Shown: one piece after another, positions 1-9,315 of the stretch | Position numbering within the stretch: position 1 is the stretch's first letter | How the letters are laid out: each line of letters opens with the position of its first letter | From: JADLDB01 sp040752975 | GTDB lineage: Bacteria; Myxococcota; Myxococcia; Myxococcales; Myxococcaceae | Assembly: GCA_040752975.1 (NCBI GenBank) | Contig: JBFMHF010000017.1 | Coordinates: forward strand, 5,777 to 69,776 | Direction of reading: 5' to 3' | DNA length: 64,000 bases | The notes under the pieces: model-generated | Database searches by the model: none | Seen by the model: only the letters and a program-made list of their open reading frames with translations | Told to the model about the DNA's origin: nothing | Program-made: the position numbers and the translations under genes

Positions 1-452
1 CGCAGCCGCGCGAGGCGATCGAGCACCGCGCCGTCGGACAGGACGCCGCTCTCCAGGGTCGCGGAGTGGATCTGGTACACGTCGAGCCACGGCCCCAGCG
101 CCGCCAGCGACTCCCCCCACTGGGCCTCGAGGTGGGCGAGCGAATGGTCCTTCACCTCGTGCACCGCCGCGTCCGCCTTCCAGCCGGCCGTGTAGCGGTA
201 GCCCCACTTGGACGACACGGTGACTCCGGCAGGGCGGCGCGCGTCCAGCCAGGCACGGAGGAATTCCTCGCCCCGGCCGTAGCTGCGGGCCACGTCGAAG
301 TGCCGCACCCCGGCGTCCCAGGCCGCGTCCAGCATGCGGGCCGCGTGGGCGGCCATCGCCTCCACGGTCGTCCCGGGCAGATCGCCTGAGTGCCCCAGCG
401 TCATGTAGCCGGGGCGCCCCAGCGCGGCGAGGCCGAGTCCCAGGGTGGCCAT
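1..452 (-). CDS. Aldo/keto reductase, N-terminal part (runs off left edge)
   Basis: About 150 residues of an NADPH-dependent aldo/keto reductase are present; the C-terminal half lies beyond the window. All four catalytic positions of the (beta/alpha)8 family are readable: Asp53 and Tyr58 in HFDVARSYGRG, Lys82 in SSKWGYRY, and His129 in DVYQIHS. This suggests an active oxidoreductase acting on carbonyl substrates in the cytoplasm. The ATG at 450-452 is the first in frame, and the N-terminus is glycine/leucine-rich as in the family. The substrate cannot be inferred. It lies downstream of map on the same strand, 67 bp away, so co-transcription is possible. It differs clearly from the second aldo/keto reductase at 3152. 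Confidence 0.85.
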   Translation of the reverse strand, partial: MATLGLGLAALGRPGYMTLGHSGDLPGTTVEAMAAHAARMLDAAWDAGVRHFDVARSYGRGEEFLRAWLDARRPAGVTVSSKWGYRYTAGWKADAAVHEVKDHSLAHLEAQWGESLAALGPWLDVYQIHSATLESGVLSDGAVLDRLARL

Positions 453-519
453 GGAAGACGTGTGCGTCAGGCGCGCCTTCCAGGGAAGGCACAGGCGGCG
501 GGCGGGCAGGGCGGCACAG

Positions 520-1520
<1,001 letters not shown>

Positions 1521-1524
<4 letters not shown>

Positions 1525-1976
1525 GGGGCGGTTGTAGCGAAGAAAGCGGTGCGCGTGCGATCGAGCACGTCGAGCATACGCGAACGGTTGATGCGGCCGT
1601 CGGTCGCCTCGCCCAGCGCGAGGAGCTGTTCGGCCATGAAGCGCGAGAGGAACTGCAACATGGCCTTATCACTAGCCATGAGCCCGGCCTCGAGCCAGCG
1701 CTGGTTGCGCCAGTAGTCGTCCAGGGCCTCGACTTCGCGGGAGAGATCGAGCTGCGTGAGGCGGAAGGCCTCCCTGTACAGGCGGGCGTCCGGGCGGCGA
1801 GGGGACGCTTCCAGCAGCGCCTTCACGTGAGCCCCGGTGGCCTCGTCGAAGTCCTCCACGCGCGGGGGCCAGGCGGAGAGGTCGGCCGCGAACAGCCGCG
1901 CCACCTCGGCGACCAGGTGCTCCAGGATGGGGACGGGACGCGTGCCCAGCACGAGATCCCACTTCGACGGCTGCAT
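1521..1976 (-). CDS. Conserved hypothetical protein coupled to map
   Basis: A 151-residue soluble, mostly helical protein rich in Leu, Arg, Asp and Glu. I see no signal peptide, membrane segment or known motif. Its stop overlaps the GTG start of map by 4 bp, so the two are probably transcribed together and coupled in translation. The ATG at 1974-1976 begins MQPSKWDLVLG. No function can be assigned; the linkage hints at protein maturation or housekeeping, but that is context only. Confidence 0.7.
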
Positions 1977-2014
1977 GGGGCCGTCCTAGCGGAACAGGCG
2001 CGGGCGGCGCCACT

Positions 2015-2178
2015 TAACCCCGGAGTTCACCTGGGTGGAGCATGGATCGCGCAGGACGTTGCCCGGAGGTCGAGAAGCGAGGAGGGAGCGGGCTGGTGGG
2101 CCCGTGACCGACGAGCGACGACGAGATCCGGGCGAGGGACCAGCGAGGCGTGCTCTGCTCAGGTGATCTCCGGGGTTA
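2015..2178. repeat. 164-bp segment bounded by 19-bp inverted repeats
   Basis: TAACCCCGGAGTTCACCTG at 2015-2033 and its reverse complement at 2160-2178 match at 18 of 19 positions and point inward, with about 126 bp between them. The segment fills the gap between two minus-strand genes. The right copy contains the lipase stop codon (2176-2178). The interior holds no supported ORF. The layout resembles a small non-autonomous inverted-repeat element, but I see no clear target-site duplication, so the nature is uncertain. Confidence 0.5.
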
Positions 2179-2976
2179 GCGCAGGGGGATGAGGCGGCGG
2201 GCGCGCGGCTCCGCGGGCACGGGCAGCCCCAGGCCGGTGAAGAGCTCGCGGCGGATCAGGTGGTACACGGTGCGGCTGGTGACGAACTCGCGGTGGGCGA
2301 CGTCGGCGACCTCGATGTTGAGGAGGTTGGGCGCGTCGTGCGGGTTCTCCAGGATGCAGGACGGGAAGGGGTTGACGCGATCCGCCTTGGAGAAGATGGA
2401 GGTGAGGCGGGTGCTCAACGGGAAGGCGCCCATCTTCAACCTTCGGATGAAGGGCGACATGGGCGTCAACTGCCAGATGCTGCGGGAGACGAGCCCGTAC
2501 GCGGCGATGCCCAGGTACGCCGACGGCGAGCCGTTGTGGGGGCTGGCCAGGGTGACGAGGTTGCGCACGCGGCGATCTCCGCCCAGCCGCTTCACGTAGT
2601 ACGCGCCGATCAACCCGCCCTTGGAGTGCCCGATGATCGAGAGCGGGCCCATGGTGGGGTAGCGCTGGTAGAGCCGCTCCACCTTGTCGCGCACGTACTC
2701 GGCGAGCGAGTCGATGGCGTTGGTGTTGAAGGCGTCGCGCCACCCGCCGAGGTTGATGCTCCACACGCAGAACTGATCGCGCCGCAGCCGGTGCTCGAGG
2801 ATCTCGAAGGTGCGCCGCGTGGACATGAAGCCGTACAGCAGCAGCACCGGCCGGGTGCAGTTGGTGAAGTCCGTGCGGCGGACCACCTTGTTCCCGTTGC
2901 GATCGAAGTCGAAATAGCCCCGGATGTAGCGCGCCGCGCGCTTGAGTTGCCTCCACCTGGTGCTCAACGACAGCAT
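2176..2976 (-). CDS. Alpha/beta-hydrolase lipase/esterase (GHSKG)
   Basis: A 266-residue alpha/beta hydrolase resembling bacterial triacylglycerol lipases and PGAP1-like esterases. The nucleophile elbow GHSKGG places the catalytic serine at residue 118. The preceding PVLLLYGF segment (43-50) is the oxyanion-hole strand, and a candidate catalytic histidine lies in VADVAHREF near the C-terminus. The reading frame extends upstream to 3153, but the ATG at 2976 is preferred because GGGGAAGG lies just before it and the upstream part has poor codon bias. No convincing signal peptide follows this start, so the site of action is unclear. It is transcribed divergently from the aldo/keto reductase at 3152. 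The stop lies inside one arm of the 2015-2178 inverted repeat. Confidence 0.85.
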   Translation of the reverse strand: MLSLSTRWRQLKRAARYIRGYFDFDRNGNKVVRRTDFTNCTRPVLLLYGFMSTRRTFEILEHRLRRDQFCVWSINLGGWRDAFNTNAIDSLAEYVRDKVERLYQRYPTMGPLSIIGHSKGGLIGAYYVKRLGGDRRVRNLVTLASPHNGSPSAYLGIAAYGLVSRSIWQLTPMSPFIRRLKMGAFPLSTRLTSIFSKADRVNPFPSCILENPHDAPNLLNIEVADVAHREFVTSRTVYHLIRRELFTGLGLPVPAEPRARRLIPLR

Positions 2977-3151
2977 CGCCTTCCCCGCCTGATCCGGCCT
3001 GGACTTGATTGTAGCCACGCGCGCAGCCACACGCGATTCATCGGCCCCCGGTGAAGTCGGCGCACACCCGCGCACCTGACGGTTTGGAAGGACGACTGGA
3101 GAGGGAGCGATTACAAACGCGCGGACTTCCGCAGGCCGCGAGGGAGGGCAC

Positions 3152-4111
3152 ATGGACTACCGCCGGTTGGGACGCGCAGGGCTCAAGGTGAGCGAGCTGT
3201 CGCTGGGCAGTTGGGTGACGTACGGCGGTCAGGTGGGAGACGACGCCACGAAGGCCTGCATGGTGGCGGCGTACGAGGCGGGGGTGAACTTCTTCGACGG
3301 CGCCGAGGCCTACGCGAAGGGCGAGGCCGAAAGGTCGATGGGGCGCGTGCTGAAGCAGGTGGGCTGGCGCCGCGAGGGGCTGGTGTTGTCGTCGAAGATC
3401 TTCTGGGGCGGAGACGGGCCCAACGACAACGGCCTGTCGCACAAGCACGTGATCGAGGGCGTGCACGCGGCGTTGAGGCGCTGGCAGACGGACTACCTCG
3501 ATCTCGTCTTCTGTCACCGGCCGGATCCGAACACGCCCATCGAGGAGACGGTGCGGGCCTTCGACATCCTGGTGAAGCAGGGGAAGGTCTTCTACTGGGG
3601 CACGAGCGAGTGGAGCGCGCTGGAGGTGAAGGAGGCCTTCAAGGTGGCGAAGGAGCTCCACCTCACGCCGCCCACCATGGAGCAGCCGCAGTACTCGCTG
3701 CTGGCCCGGCAGCGCTTCGAGGTGGAGTACGCGCCGCTGTGGACGGAGTACGGCTACGGCTCGACGATCTGGAGCCCGCTCGCCTCGGGCCTCCTCACCG
3801 GCAAGTACGATCAGGGCGTGCCGAAGGACAGCCGGCTCGGGATGAAGCAGTACGACTGGCTCAAGGACAAGCTGGTGACGAAGGAGAACATCGAGAAGGT
3901 GAAGCGGCTCGAGCCGATCGCGAAGGAGCTGGGCTGCACGCGCGCGCAGCTGGCGCTCGCCTGGTGCCTCAAGAACCCGAACGTCAGCACGGTGATCACC
4001 GGCGCCACCCGGCCCGAGCAGGTGCACGAGAACATGAAGGCGCTGGAGGTGGCGCCGAAGCTCGTGCCCGAGGTGATGCGGAGGATCGACGCGATCTTCC
4101 CGGTCGGCTGA
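3152..4111 (+). CDS. Aldo/keto reductase of the Kv-beta (AKR6) type
   Basis: A 319-residue aldo/keto reductase that reads very like the beta subunit of animal voltage-gated potassium channels. Shared signatures are WVTYGGQ (21-27), KIFWGG (82-87), LSHKHVIEG (95-103), RPDPNTPIEETVRA (123-136) and WSPLASGLLTGKYD. The catalytic tetrad is D49, Y54, K82 and H122; in animal Kv-beta the last position is Asn, whereas the standard His of the superfamily is kept here. Bacterial members reduce aldehydes with NADPH. No potassium channel gene is nearby. GAGGGAGGG precedes the ATG at 3152. Confidence 0.92.
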   Translation: MDYRRLGRAGLKVSELSLGSWVTYGGQVGDDATKACMVAAYEAGVNFFDGAEAYAKGEAERSMGRVLKQVGWRREGLVLSSKIFWGGDGPNDNGLSHKHVIEGVHAALRRWQTDYLDLVFCHRPDPNTPIEETVRAFDILVKQGKVFYWGTSEWSALEVKEAFKVAKELHLTPPTMEQPQYSLLARQRFEVEYAPLWTEYGYGSTIWSPLASGLLTGKYDQGVPKDSRLGMKQYDWLKDKLVTKENIEKVKRLEPIAKELGCTRAQLALAWCLKNPNVSTVITGATRPEQVHENMKALEVAPKLVPEVMRRIDAIFPVG

Positions 4112-4134
4112 GGTCCACCGCCAGCGCGACCTCA
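4109..4134 (+). terminator. Hairpin at the end of the aldo/keto reductase gene
   Basis: TGAGGTC at 4109-4115 and GACCTCA at 4128-4134 form a perfect 7-bp stem that includes the stop codon. A second GCTCG/CGAGC stem follows. No T-run is present, so intrinsic termination would be weak. Confidence 0.25.
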
Positions 4135-4272
4135 CGCCGGCTCGAGGTATTCGGCCCGAGCTGAGGGCGAGCCGTGTACCGGGGCAAGACGGCCGACCGC
4201 CTGAGCTGCAATTTGAGGCCCGTGTGGGTGCGGAGCGCGGTATTTTCGTGGCCCCTCTCACCTGGAGCCGCC

Positions 4273-5604
4273 ATGCACCTCGCACGCACGCTGCTGCTTC
4301 TGTCCGCCCTCTTGTCCTCCCTCCCGGCCCTGGCCGACGACTACGTGGTGCTGGTGGCGCCGCGTGACACACCGGCGGCCGAGGCGGCGCAGAAGCAGGC
4401 AGACGACAAGACGACGTTTTGGTTCGCGAAGCTGCACAAGGCGCTGGCGAAGGTGGGCGAGCTGCTGGCACAGGGGCAGCACACCTGCACGGTGAAGGTG
4501 GTGCAGTCAGACGCGGCGAGCGCCGCGGGTGCCGGCACGTGGCAGGTGCCGCCCATCAACAATCCGCAGGCCACGTTGAAGCTGCTGGGTGGCTGGAAGG
4601 CGGACTGGTCTGAGCGCGACCCCTTCAAGTACCCCACCGAGTTGGTGACGACGGAGGGACGGCCCGATCCGATTCTGTCCTTCAGCCCCAAGTCGGCGCT
4701 GGGCGAAATCGTCATCAGTGGCTTCGTCTTCGACGCCGCGCCGTCGAACAAGTACGACAGCAAGACGAACAGCCTCTTGAAGGGCAGCTCGCGCACCATT
4801 CCGCTGCTGGGCTTCTCGATGGTGGTGACGAAGCACCTGGTGGTGGCCGACAACGTGTTCCTCAACTCGGCGCACAAGGCGTTCGATCCGTACATCAGCC
4901 CGGCGGACAAGGACGTGGTGGTGGACATTCAGAACAACTTCTTCCTGAACAACGTCATCCCCATGAAGTTGTCGCCGGCGCTCTACAAGGGGAACACGGT
5001 CAAGACGATGAACCTGAAGAACAACTCGTTCATCTTGAACTGGCCGTTCAACCCGGACCCGACGTCGGGGAATGTGGGGGCGATCGAGCTGTACCACACG
5101 GACTGCTGCAAGGAGCTCAAGGTGGAAGGCAACCTCTTCGCCTTCAACCCGGGCGGGGCGATGCAGCACGACTGGCCGACAGGCCGCATGCCGAAGATGT
5201 CGTTCACCAACAACCTGTTCTTCACCAACGCGACGCTGTTCGGAGACGCTCGGCCCGACGCGGGCTTCTTCACGGGGAAGTTCGGGCCGAACCCGAAGCA
5301 CCTCATCATCACGGTGGGGGCGCTGGAAGACGACTTCGACTACCCGGTGAAGGGCAACGTCAGCTTCGACCCCGAGGTGCCGGTGGCGATGGTGGACTTG
5401 AAGGCGGCGAACTCGACGGGGGTGCAGGCCCAGAAGACGGTGATGAATGACGTGCGCGGCCTGTTCGGCTTGAACAAGCAGGGCGGCACGGTCGCCATCG
5501 CGAACTACGCGCCGCGGCTGGGCATCGACCCGGCGAACCTGCCCTTCCCGAAGAATGAGAAGGCGAAGGGGTACGGAGTGCAGGCGCAGGCTGTGTACAA
5601 GTAG
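4273..5604 (+). CDS. Secreted right-handed beta-helix protein
   Basis: A 443-residue exported protein with a Sec signal peptide (MHLARTLLLLSALLSSLPALA, cleavage about residue 21). The central part carries successive Asn-rich rungs typical of parallel beta-helices: DNVFLN, QNNFFLNN, KNNSFILN, EGNLFAFN and TNNLFFTN. These match pectate-lyase-like or periplasmic copper-protein-like folds, which often bind or cleave polysaccharides. No catalytic set is recognisable, so substrate and activity are unknown. The ATG at 4273 follows GGAG; the frame extends upstream to 4174, but that stretch lacks a leader. It sits alone, convergent with the lipoprotein gene at 5746. Confidence 0.8.
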   Translation: MHLARTLLLLSALLSSLPALADDYVVLVAPRDTPAAEAAQKQADDKTTFWFAKLHKALAKVGELLAQGQHTCTVKVVQSDAASAAGAGTWQVPPINNPQATLKLLGGWKADWSERDPFKYPTELVTTEGRPDPILSFSPKSALGEIVISGFVFDAAPSNKYDSKTNSLLKGSSRTIPLLGFSMVVTKHLVVADNVFLNSAHKAFDPYISPADKDVVVDIQNNFFLNNVIPMKLSPALYKGNTVKTMNLKNNSFILNWPFNPDPTSGNVGAIELYHTDCCKELKVEGNLFAFNPGGAMQHDWPTGRMPKMSFTNNLFFTNATLFGDARPDAGFFTGKFGPNPKHLIITVGALEDDFDYPVKGNVSFDPEVPVAMVDLKAANSTGVQAQKTVMNDVRGLFGLNKQGGTVAIANYAPRLGIDPANLPFPKNEKAKGYGVQAQAVYK

Positions 5605-5668
5605 GCGCGCTGGGCCGGCGCTCGGGCTCGCGCAGGGGAGGGGAGTGACCGCAGGTGGCGACGCTCTC

Positions 5669-5692
5669 AGGCGGGTTCCTGCTGGCCCGCCT
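5669..5692. terminator. Hairpin between convergent genes
   Basis: AGGCGGG at 5669-5675 pairs perfectly with CCCGCCT at 5686-5692 around a 10-base loop, midway between the convergent stops at 5604 and 5746. There is no T-run on either strand. Confidence 0.25.
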
Positions 5693-5745
5693 CGTGCTGG
5701 CGGCGTGTTCGCCGACGCCTTCGTGGGTGGTTCTCAGCGCATCAC

Positions 5746-6882
5746 TCACTGCACCTCGACGCAGGTGAGCCCGTTGGTGGGCGTGCAGTTCTGGCCGATG
5801 AGGCAGCCGCCCACGCCGTCGAAGTCCACGCAGCGGATGGTGCGGCATTGATCGTCCGTCACGCACTTGCGTCGGGTGATGGTGCACTCGCCTGCGCTGC
5901 ACGACTCCAGCGGGCAGTCCGCGTCCACCTGGCAGCTGCAGTACCCGAAGGACGAACCTTCGCGGAGCCGGCACTGGCCTGCGCAGAAGCCGGTGGGGCT
6001 GCCCGCGGCCTTCACGCACGTGCCGCCGCGCTGGCACTCCTCGTCCGTCGCGCAAGGCAGGGAAGGATCTCCCGGGCACGGCTGGGTGGCGCTGCACTGC
6101 CAGCGGGTGAAGACGACGCGGATGTCGCGGCACCCGTAGCCCCGCGGGCACTGCTGCCCCTCGCTGCAGTCCGCGCCGCAGTAGGTCGACGCGGTGCGCG
6201 TGTCGATGATGCAGAAGTTGGCGCCGGTGCCGCAGGTGTCGACGCCGCCGCCCGAGGTGCAGCGCGCGCAGTACGGCCGCACGTCGATGTCGAAGTCCGA
6301 GTAGCACTGTGCCCGCGTCGTCCCCGCGTCTGGCGGCACGCCGCACTGCTCGCCGAAGCGGCAGAAGCTCTCGTCGGCGCAGAACTGCGGGTCGCACACG
6401 CCCAGGGGGCATCGCGCCAGTTCCTCGGGGGTCGTTCCCGTGCAGGCGCACGCCCCCTCTCCACACCGGCATGACGTCCCCGGGCAGTCGCCGTTCTTCC
6501 GGCAGCCCTCGACGCACTGGCTCCGCGCGGTGTCACACACTTCGCCCAGCGGGCACTGGAGATCGCTGGTGCACCGCCCGCGCGCCAGGCACTGCCCGCT
6601 GGTGGTGTCGCAGAAGAGGGAAGGGTCGAGGCAGTCCAGGTTCTTCTCGCAGCCGCTCCGGTCCTGGCAGAAGCCCGCCGTGTTGCAGAACTGCGCGCCG
6701 GGGCAGGCCTCGTCGGTCCGGCAGTAGCACACGCCCGTCTGCGCCTCGCAGCGGTAGGCCGAGGACGGATCTCCGCAGTCCCTGTCTTCGAGGCACCCCT
6801 TCGTCGTCAGCTGGTTCGTCTTGCAGCCGCTCGCCAGGCCGAAGACGGCCAGCGCGAGCAGCCCGCCACCGCGCAGGCTCAT
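5746..6882 (-). CDS. Cysteine-rich lipoprotein
   Basis: A 378-residue exported protein with a lipoprotein signal ending in LASGC, so Cys20 should be lipidated. The mature part is packed with cysteines in repeats of the form C-x(5)-C-x(7-10)-C (for example CLEDRDCGDP, CRTDEACPG, CRKNGDCPG, CVTDDQC), which suggests many disulfides and a rigid surface protein. Such EGF- or Notch-like Cys arrays are common in myxobacterial and deltaproteobacterial lipoproteins of unknown role. The ATG at 6880-6882 overlaps the stop of the upstream lipoprotein gene as ATGA. It is the last gene of the carD-headed run. Confidence 0.85.
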   Translation of the reverse strand: MSLRGGGLLALAVFGLASGCKTNQLTTKGCLEDRDCGDPSSAYRCEAQTGVCYCRTDEACPGAQFCNTAGFCQDRSGCEKNLDCLDPSLFCDTTSGQCLARGRCTSDLQCPLGEVCDTARSQCVEGCRKNGDCPGTSCRCGEGACACTGTTPEELARCPLGVCDPQFCADESFCRFGEQCGVPPDAGTTRAQCYSDFDIDVRPYCARCTSGGGVDTCGTGANFCIIDTRTASTYCGADCSEGQQCPRGYGCRDIRVVFTRWQCSATQPCPGDPSLPCATDEECQRGGTCVKAAGSPTGFCAGQCRLREGSSFGYCSCQVDADCPLESCSAGECTITRRKCVTDDQCRTIRCVDFDGVGGCLIGQNCTPTNGLTCVEVQ

Positions 6883-7400
6883 GGACCTCCAGCGTCCGTC
6901 GTGGCCGCGGCCGGTCCCGCGTCCTGGCCCACCAGCCCGCCTACCTCGGCCGGCGTGTCTTCTTCAGGCAGGAAGTCCAGGGTCTCGATCGCCGCGTTCC
7001 CCGGCAGCCGCATGTTCATCACCTTGAGCACCTGCCGGTTGTCCGCGTCCAGGATCTGCTGGGACACGGATCCCGCGTTGACCGGCTGGCTGGTGAAGAG
7101 GACGTGCACCTTCACCGGGCCCTCGTCCAGCGGCACCTTGAACTGGTGCTTGCCGATCGGCTGCCCGGCCGGGCACTCGAAGGACACGTTGAGCCGCGAC
7201 ATCGTCAGCTGCCGCGTCAGTCCCGCCATGTTCACCGTGTACGCGAGGCAGTACGGGTACTGACCTTCCCCGGGGACGAGGCGGAAGGTGGTGCCCCCGG
7301 TGCGCTCGAGGGTGACCCGCTTCGTGGAGGCTGGCGGCGTCTTCTCGGGGCAACCCAGGCCAGCGAGCAGCAGGGCGGCGATGAGGACCGTGCGCGTCAT
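6879..7400 (-). CDS. Putative lipoprotein
   Basis: A 173-residue exported protein. The hydrophobic leader MTRTVLIAALLLAGLGC ends in a cysteine with Gly at -1, a near-lipobox. The mature domain is beta-rich and ends in a low-complexity Ala/Asp/Gly tail. I chose the ATG at 7400 rather than the GTG at 7415 because GAAGG is well spaced before it and the leader starts there. Its stop overlaps the start of the Cys-rich lipoprotein by 4 bp, and it follows the glycosyltransferase gene by about 40 bp. Function unknown. Confidence 0.7.
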   Translation of the reverse strand: MTRTVLIAALLLAGLGCPEKTPPASTKRVTLERTGGTTFRLVPGEGQYPYCLAYTVNMAGLTRQLTMSRLNVSFECPAGQPIGKHQFKVPLDEGPVKVHVLFTSQPVNAGSVSQQILDADNRQVLKVMNMRLPGNAAIETLDFLPEEDTPAEVGGLVGQDAGPAAATTDAGGP

Positions 7401-7440
7401 CGGCGGCACCTTCACACAGGCCGATTTCGCAGGGAAGCGC

Positions 7441-9315
7441 TCAGCGCTGGCGGCGGTAGATCACCACCTGCGGCGTCTCGTCGAGGTACAGGCCGTACAC
7501 CGGGCGGGTGGTGCCGAAGGCCTGCCAGGTCATGAACTCGTGCTCGCGGAACTCCTGGTGGTACTGGTAGGCGACGAGATCCGCCTCCGCCGGGGAGCCG
7601 ACGATGACGAGATCGCTCCGCAACATGCCGTTGCGCTGGTAGTCGCGCACCTGGCCGCCGTGGTTTTCGTGCAGGTACAGCCGCTCGCCCGGCCGCGCGT
7701 TGGCGTTGATCCACGGCAGCACGCCGGTGAGGTTGTTGGCCCAGAACTGCCGCTGCATCCCCAGGCTGGCGGCGCCGGGGAGGCCCCCCGCCAGCTCCGA
7801 GTAGGCGCTGGTACCGAACTCGTAGATTCGCGCCGTGGCGATGAGGGCCGGGAGGGCGCAGGCGACCGCCAGGGCCACGAAGACGCGCCTCTCGGTGGCG
7901 CCCTTCCAGCGGGGCGCGAGCCACTGCGCCAGGCCCCACGCCCCGCGCGCCAGCGCCCCGCCCGCCAGCACCGCGAGGAAGGGCATCGAGGGGAACCAGT
8001 GCTTCACCCCTCCGAAGTGCGGCACCTGCGGCTGGCTGATGATGGCGATGGACGCCACCGCGTTCACCAGCACCAGCACCTCCAGCAGCGTCACCTTCCG
8101 CTTCCACGTCCGCCAGCACACCCACCCGAAGCCCAGCGCCATCGGCACGAAGAGGGACGTGGGCACGGTGAGGGCCGTCTTCACCACCACGTAGCTCAAG
8201 GGGAACGGGGGCCCGCGCAAGAGCTCGCCCAGGTAGAACCACGCGTAGTGGTTGTGGGTGAGGTGGAAGGCCAGGTACCACGCGGTGCGGTTGACCGGCT
8301 CGTGCCAGAGGTACGGCCAGTGCAGGTAGAAGATCACCGGACCCAGCGCGGCCATCGCCACCAGCGGCGCCATGGCGCGGAAGGCGCCTTCGTTCTCCTT
8401 GCCGAGCTGCCAGGTGAGCGCGCCGGCTGCCACTCCCGCCCCGAGGATGATCGCCACCTGCGGGTTGAGGACGCCATAGCCCGCCTGCACCCGCTGCACC
8501 CCCAGCGCCGCCGCCATCGCGAGGAAGAGCACCCCGGCGAAGAGGTAGACGCCGTTGATCCACAGGAAGAGTTCTCGTGCCTTCGGCTGGCCCTTCGAGG
8601 CCCGCCAGCCGCGCACCAGCGAGAAGGGGGCCAGCACCACCGGCAGGAAGAAGGCGTTGTGCTTGGTGGCGATCGCCAGGCCGAAGGCGAGCCCGGTGTA
8701 GAGCCACCACCGCTTCTCTGTCTGCGCGCGGAAGAAGGCGTACACCACCAGCGTCCACATCGTCGCGACCGGCACGTCGAAGCACGACAGGTGCGCGTTG
8801 AAGAACTGCCGCGGCACGAGGAAGAAGGACACCGCGGCGAAGATCGCTGCGGCTCGGCCGAAGAGGCGCCGGGTCAGCGCGTAGATGAGCGGCAGCAGCA
8901 GCGCGGCGAAGGCGAAGGCGGGCACGCGGAAGGCCGCGGCCGGGCGCAGGAGCCCCAGCTTCTCGTGCAAGAGCACGTAGGAGAGCCCGAACAGGTTTTT
9001 CATCAGCGCCGGGTGCTCGTGGTTGAAGTCGAAGGCGCGGACGATGGCGGCGTCGGTGAAGGCCTGGGACGGAGACGACAGCAGCAGCTGGAACCAGCGC
9101 GCGTGGCTCTCGGCGGCGTGGAAGTAGACGGACTCGTCGCGCACGAAGCCCACCGGCTGCTCGGTGAGGAGCAGGGCGATGAAGCCCGCCGCGAAGAGCG
9201 CCCAGCCGATCCGTCGATCGAGGCGCGCGTCACTCGTCGCGCCGGAGCCCGGTTCCTTCGCGCCCGACGTCGCTGCCGGCTGCGTCCCCACCTTAGGGCG
9301 CCCTCCGGTACCCAT
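7441..9315 (-). CDS. GT39/ArnT-like membrane glycosyltransferase
   Basis: About 624 residues with roughly a dozen hydrophobic segments and a soluble C-terminal part, the architecture of GT39/GT83 enzymes (protein O-mannosyltransferase, ArnT). These move sugars from polyprenyl-phosphate donors to proteins or lipid A on the periplasmic face. The catalytic-type acidic pair is in VRDESVYF in the first outer loop. EHPALMKNLFG matches the HPPL/K motif of the family, followed by FNAHLSCFDVP. The ATG at 9313-9315 lies inside the end of the upstream gene (23-bp overlap), and the longer reading frame to 9459 is mostly Arg-rich antisense-like sequence. Acceptor and donor unknown. Confidence 0.8.
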   Translation of the reverse strand: MGTGGRPKVGTQPAATSGAKEPGSGATSDARLDRRIGWALFAAGFIALLLTEQPVGFVRDESVYFHAAESHARWFQLLLSSPSQAFTDAAIVRAFDFNHEHPALMKNLFGLSYVLLHEKLGLLRPAAAFRVPAFAFAALLLPLIYALTRRLFGRAAAIFAAVSFFLVPRQFFNAHLSCFDVPVATMWTLVVYAFFRAQTEKRWWLYTGLAFGLAIATKHNAFFLPVVLAPFSLVRGWRASKGQPKARELFLWINGVYLFAGVLFLAMAAALGVQRVQAGYGVLNPQVAIILGAGVAAGALTWQLGKENEGAFRAMAPLVAMAALGPVIFYLHWPYLWHEPVNRTAWYLAFHLTHNHYAWFYLGELLRGPPFPLSYVVVKTALTVPTSLFVPMALGFGWVCWRTWKRKVTLLEVLVLVNAVASIAIISQPQVPHFGGVKHWFPSMPFLAVLAGGALARGAWGLAQWLAPRWKGATERRVFVALAVACALPALIATARIYEFGTSAYSELAGGLPGAASLGMQRQFWANNLTGVLPWINANARPGERLYLHENHGGQVRDYQRNGMLRSDLVIVGSPAEADLVAYQYHQEFREHEFMTWQAFGTTRPVYGLYLDETPQVVIYRRQR

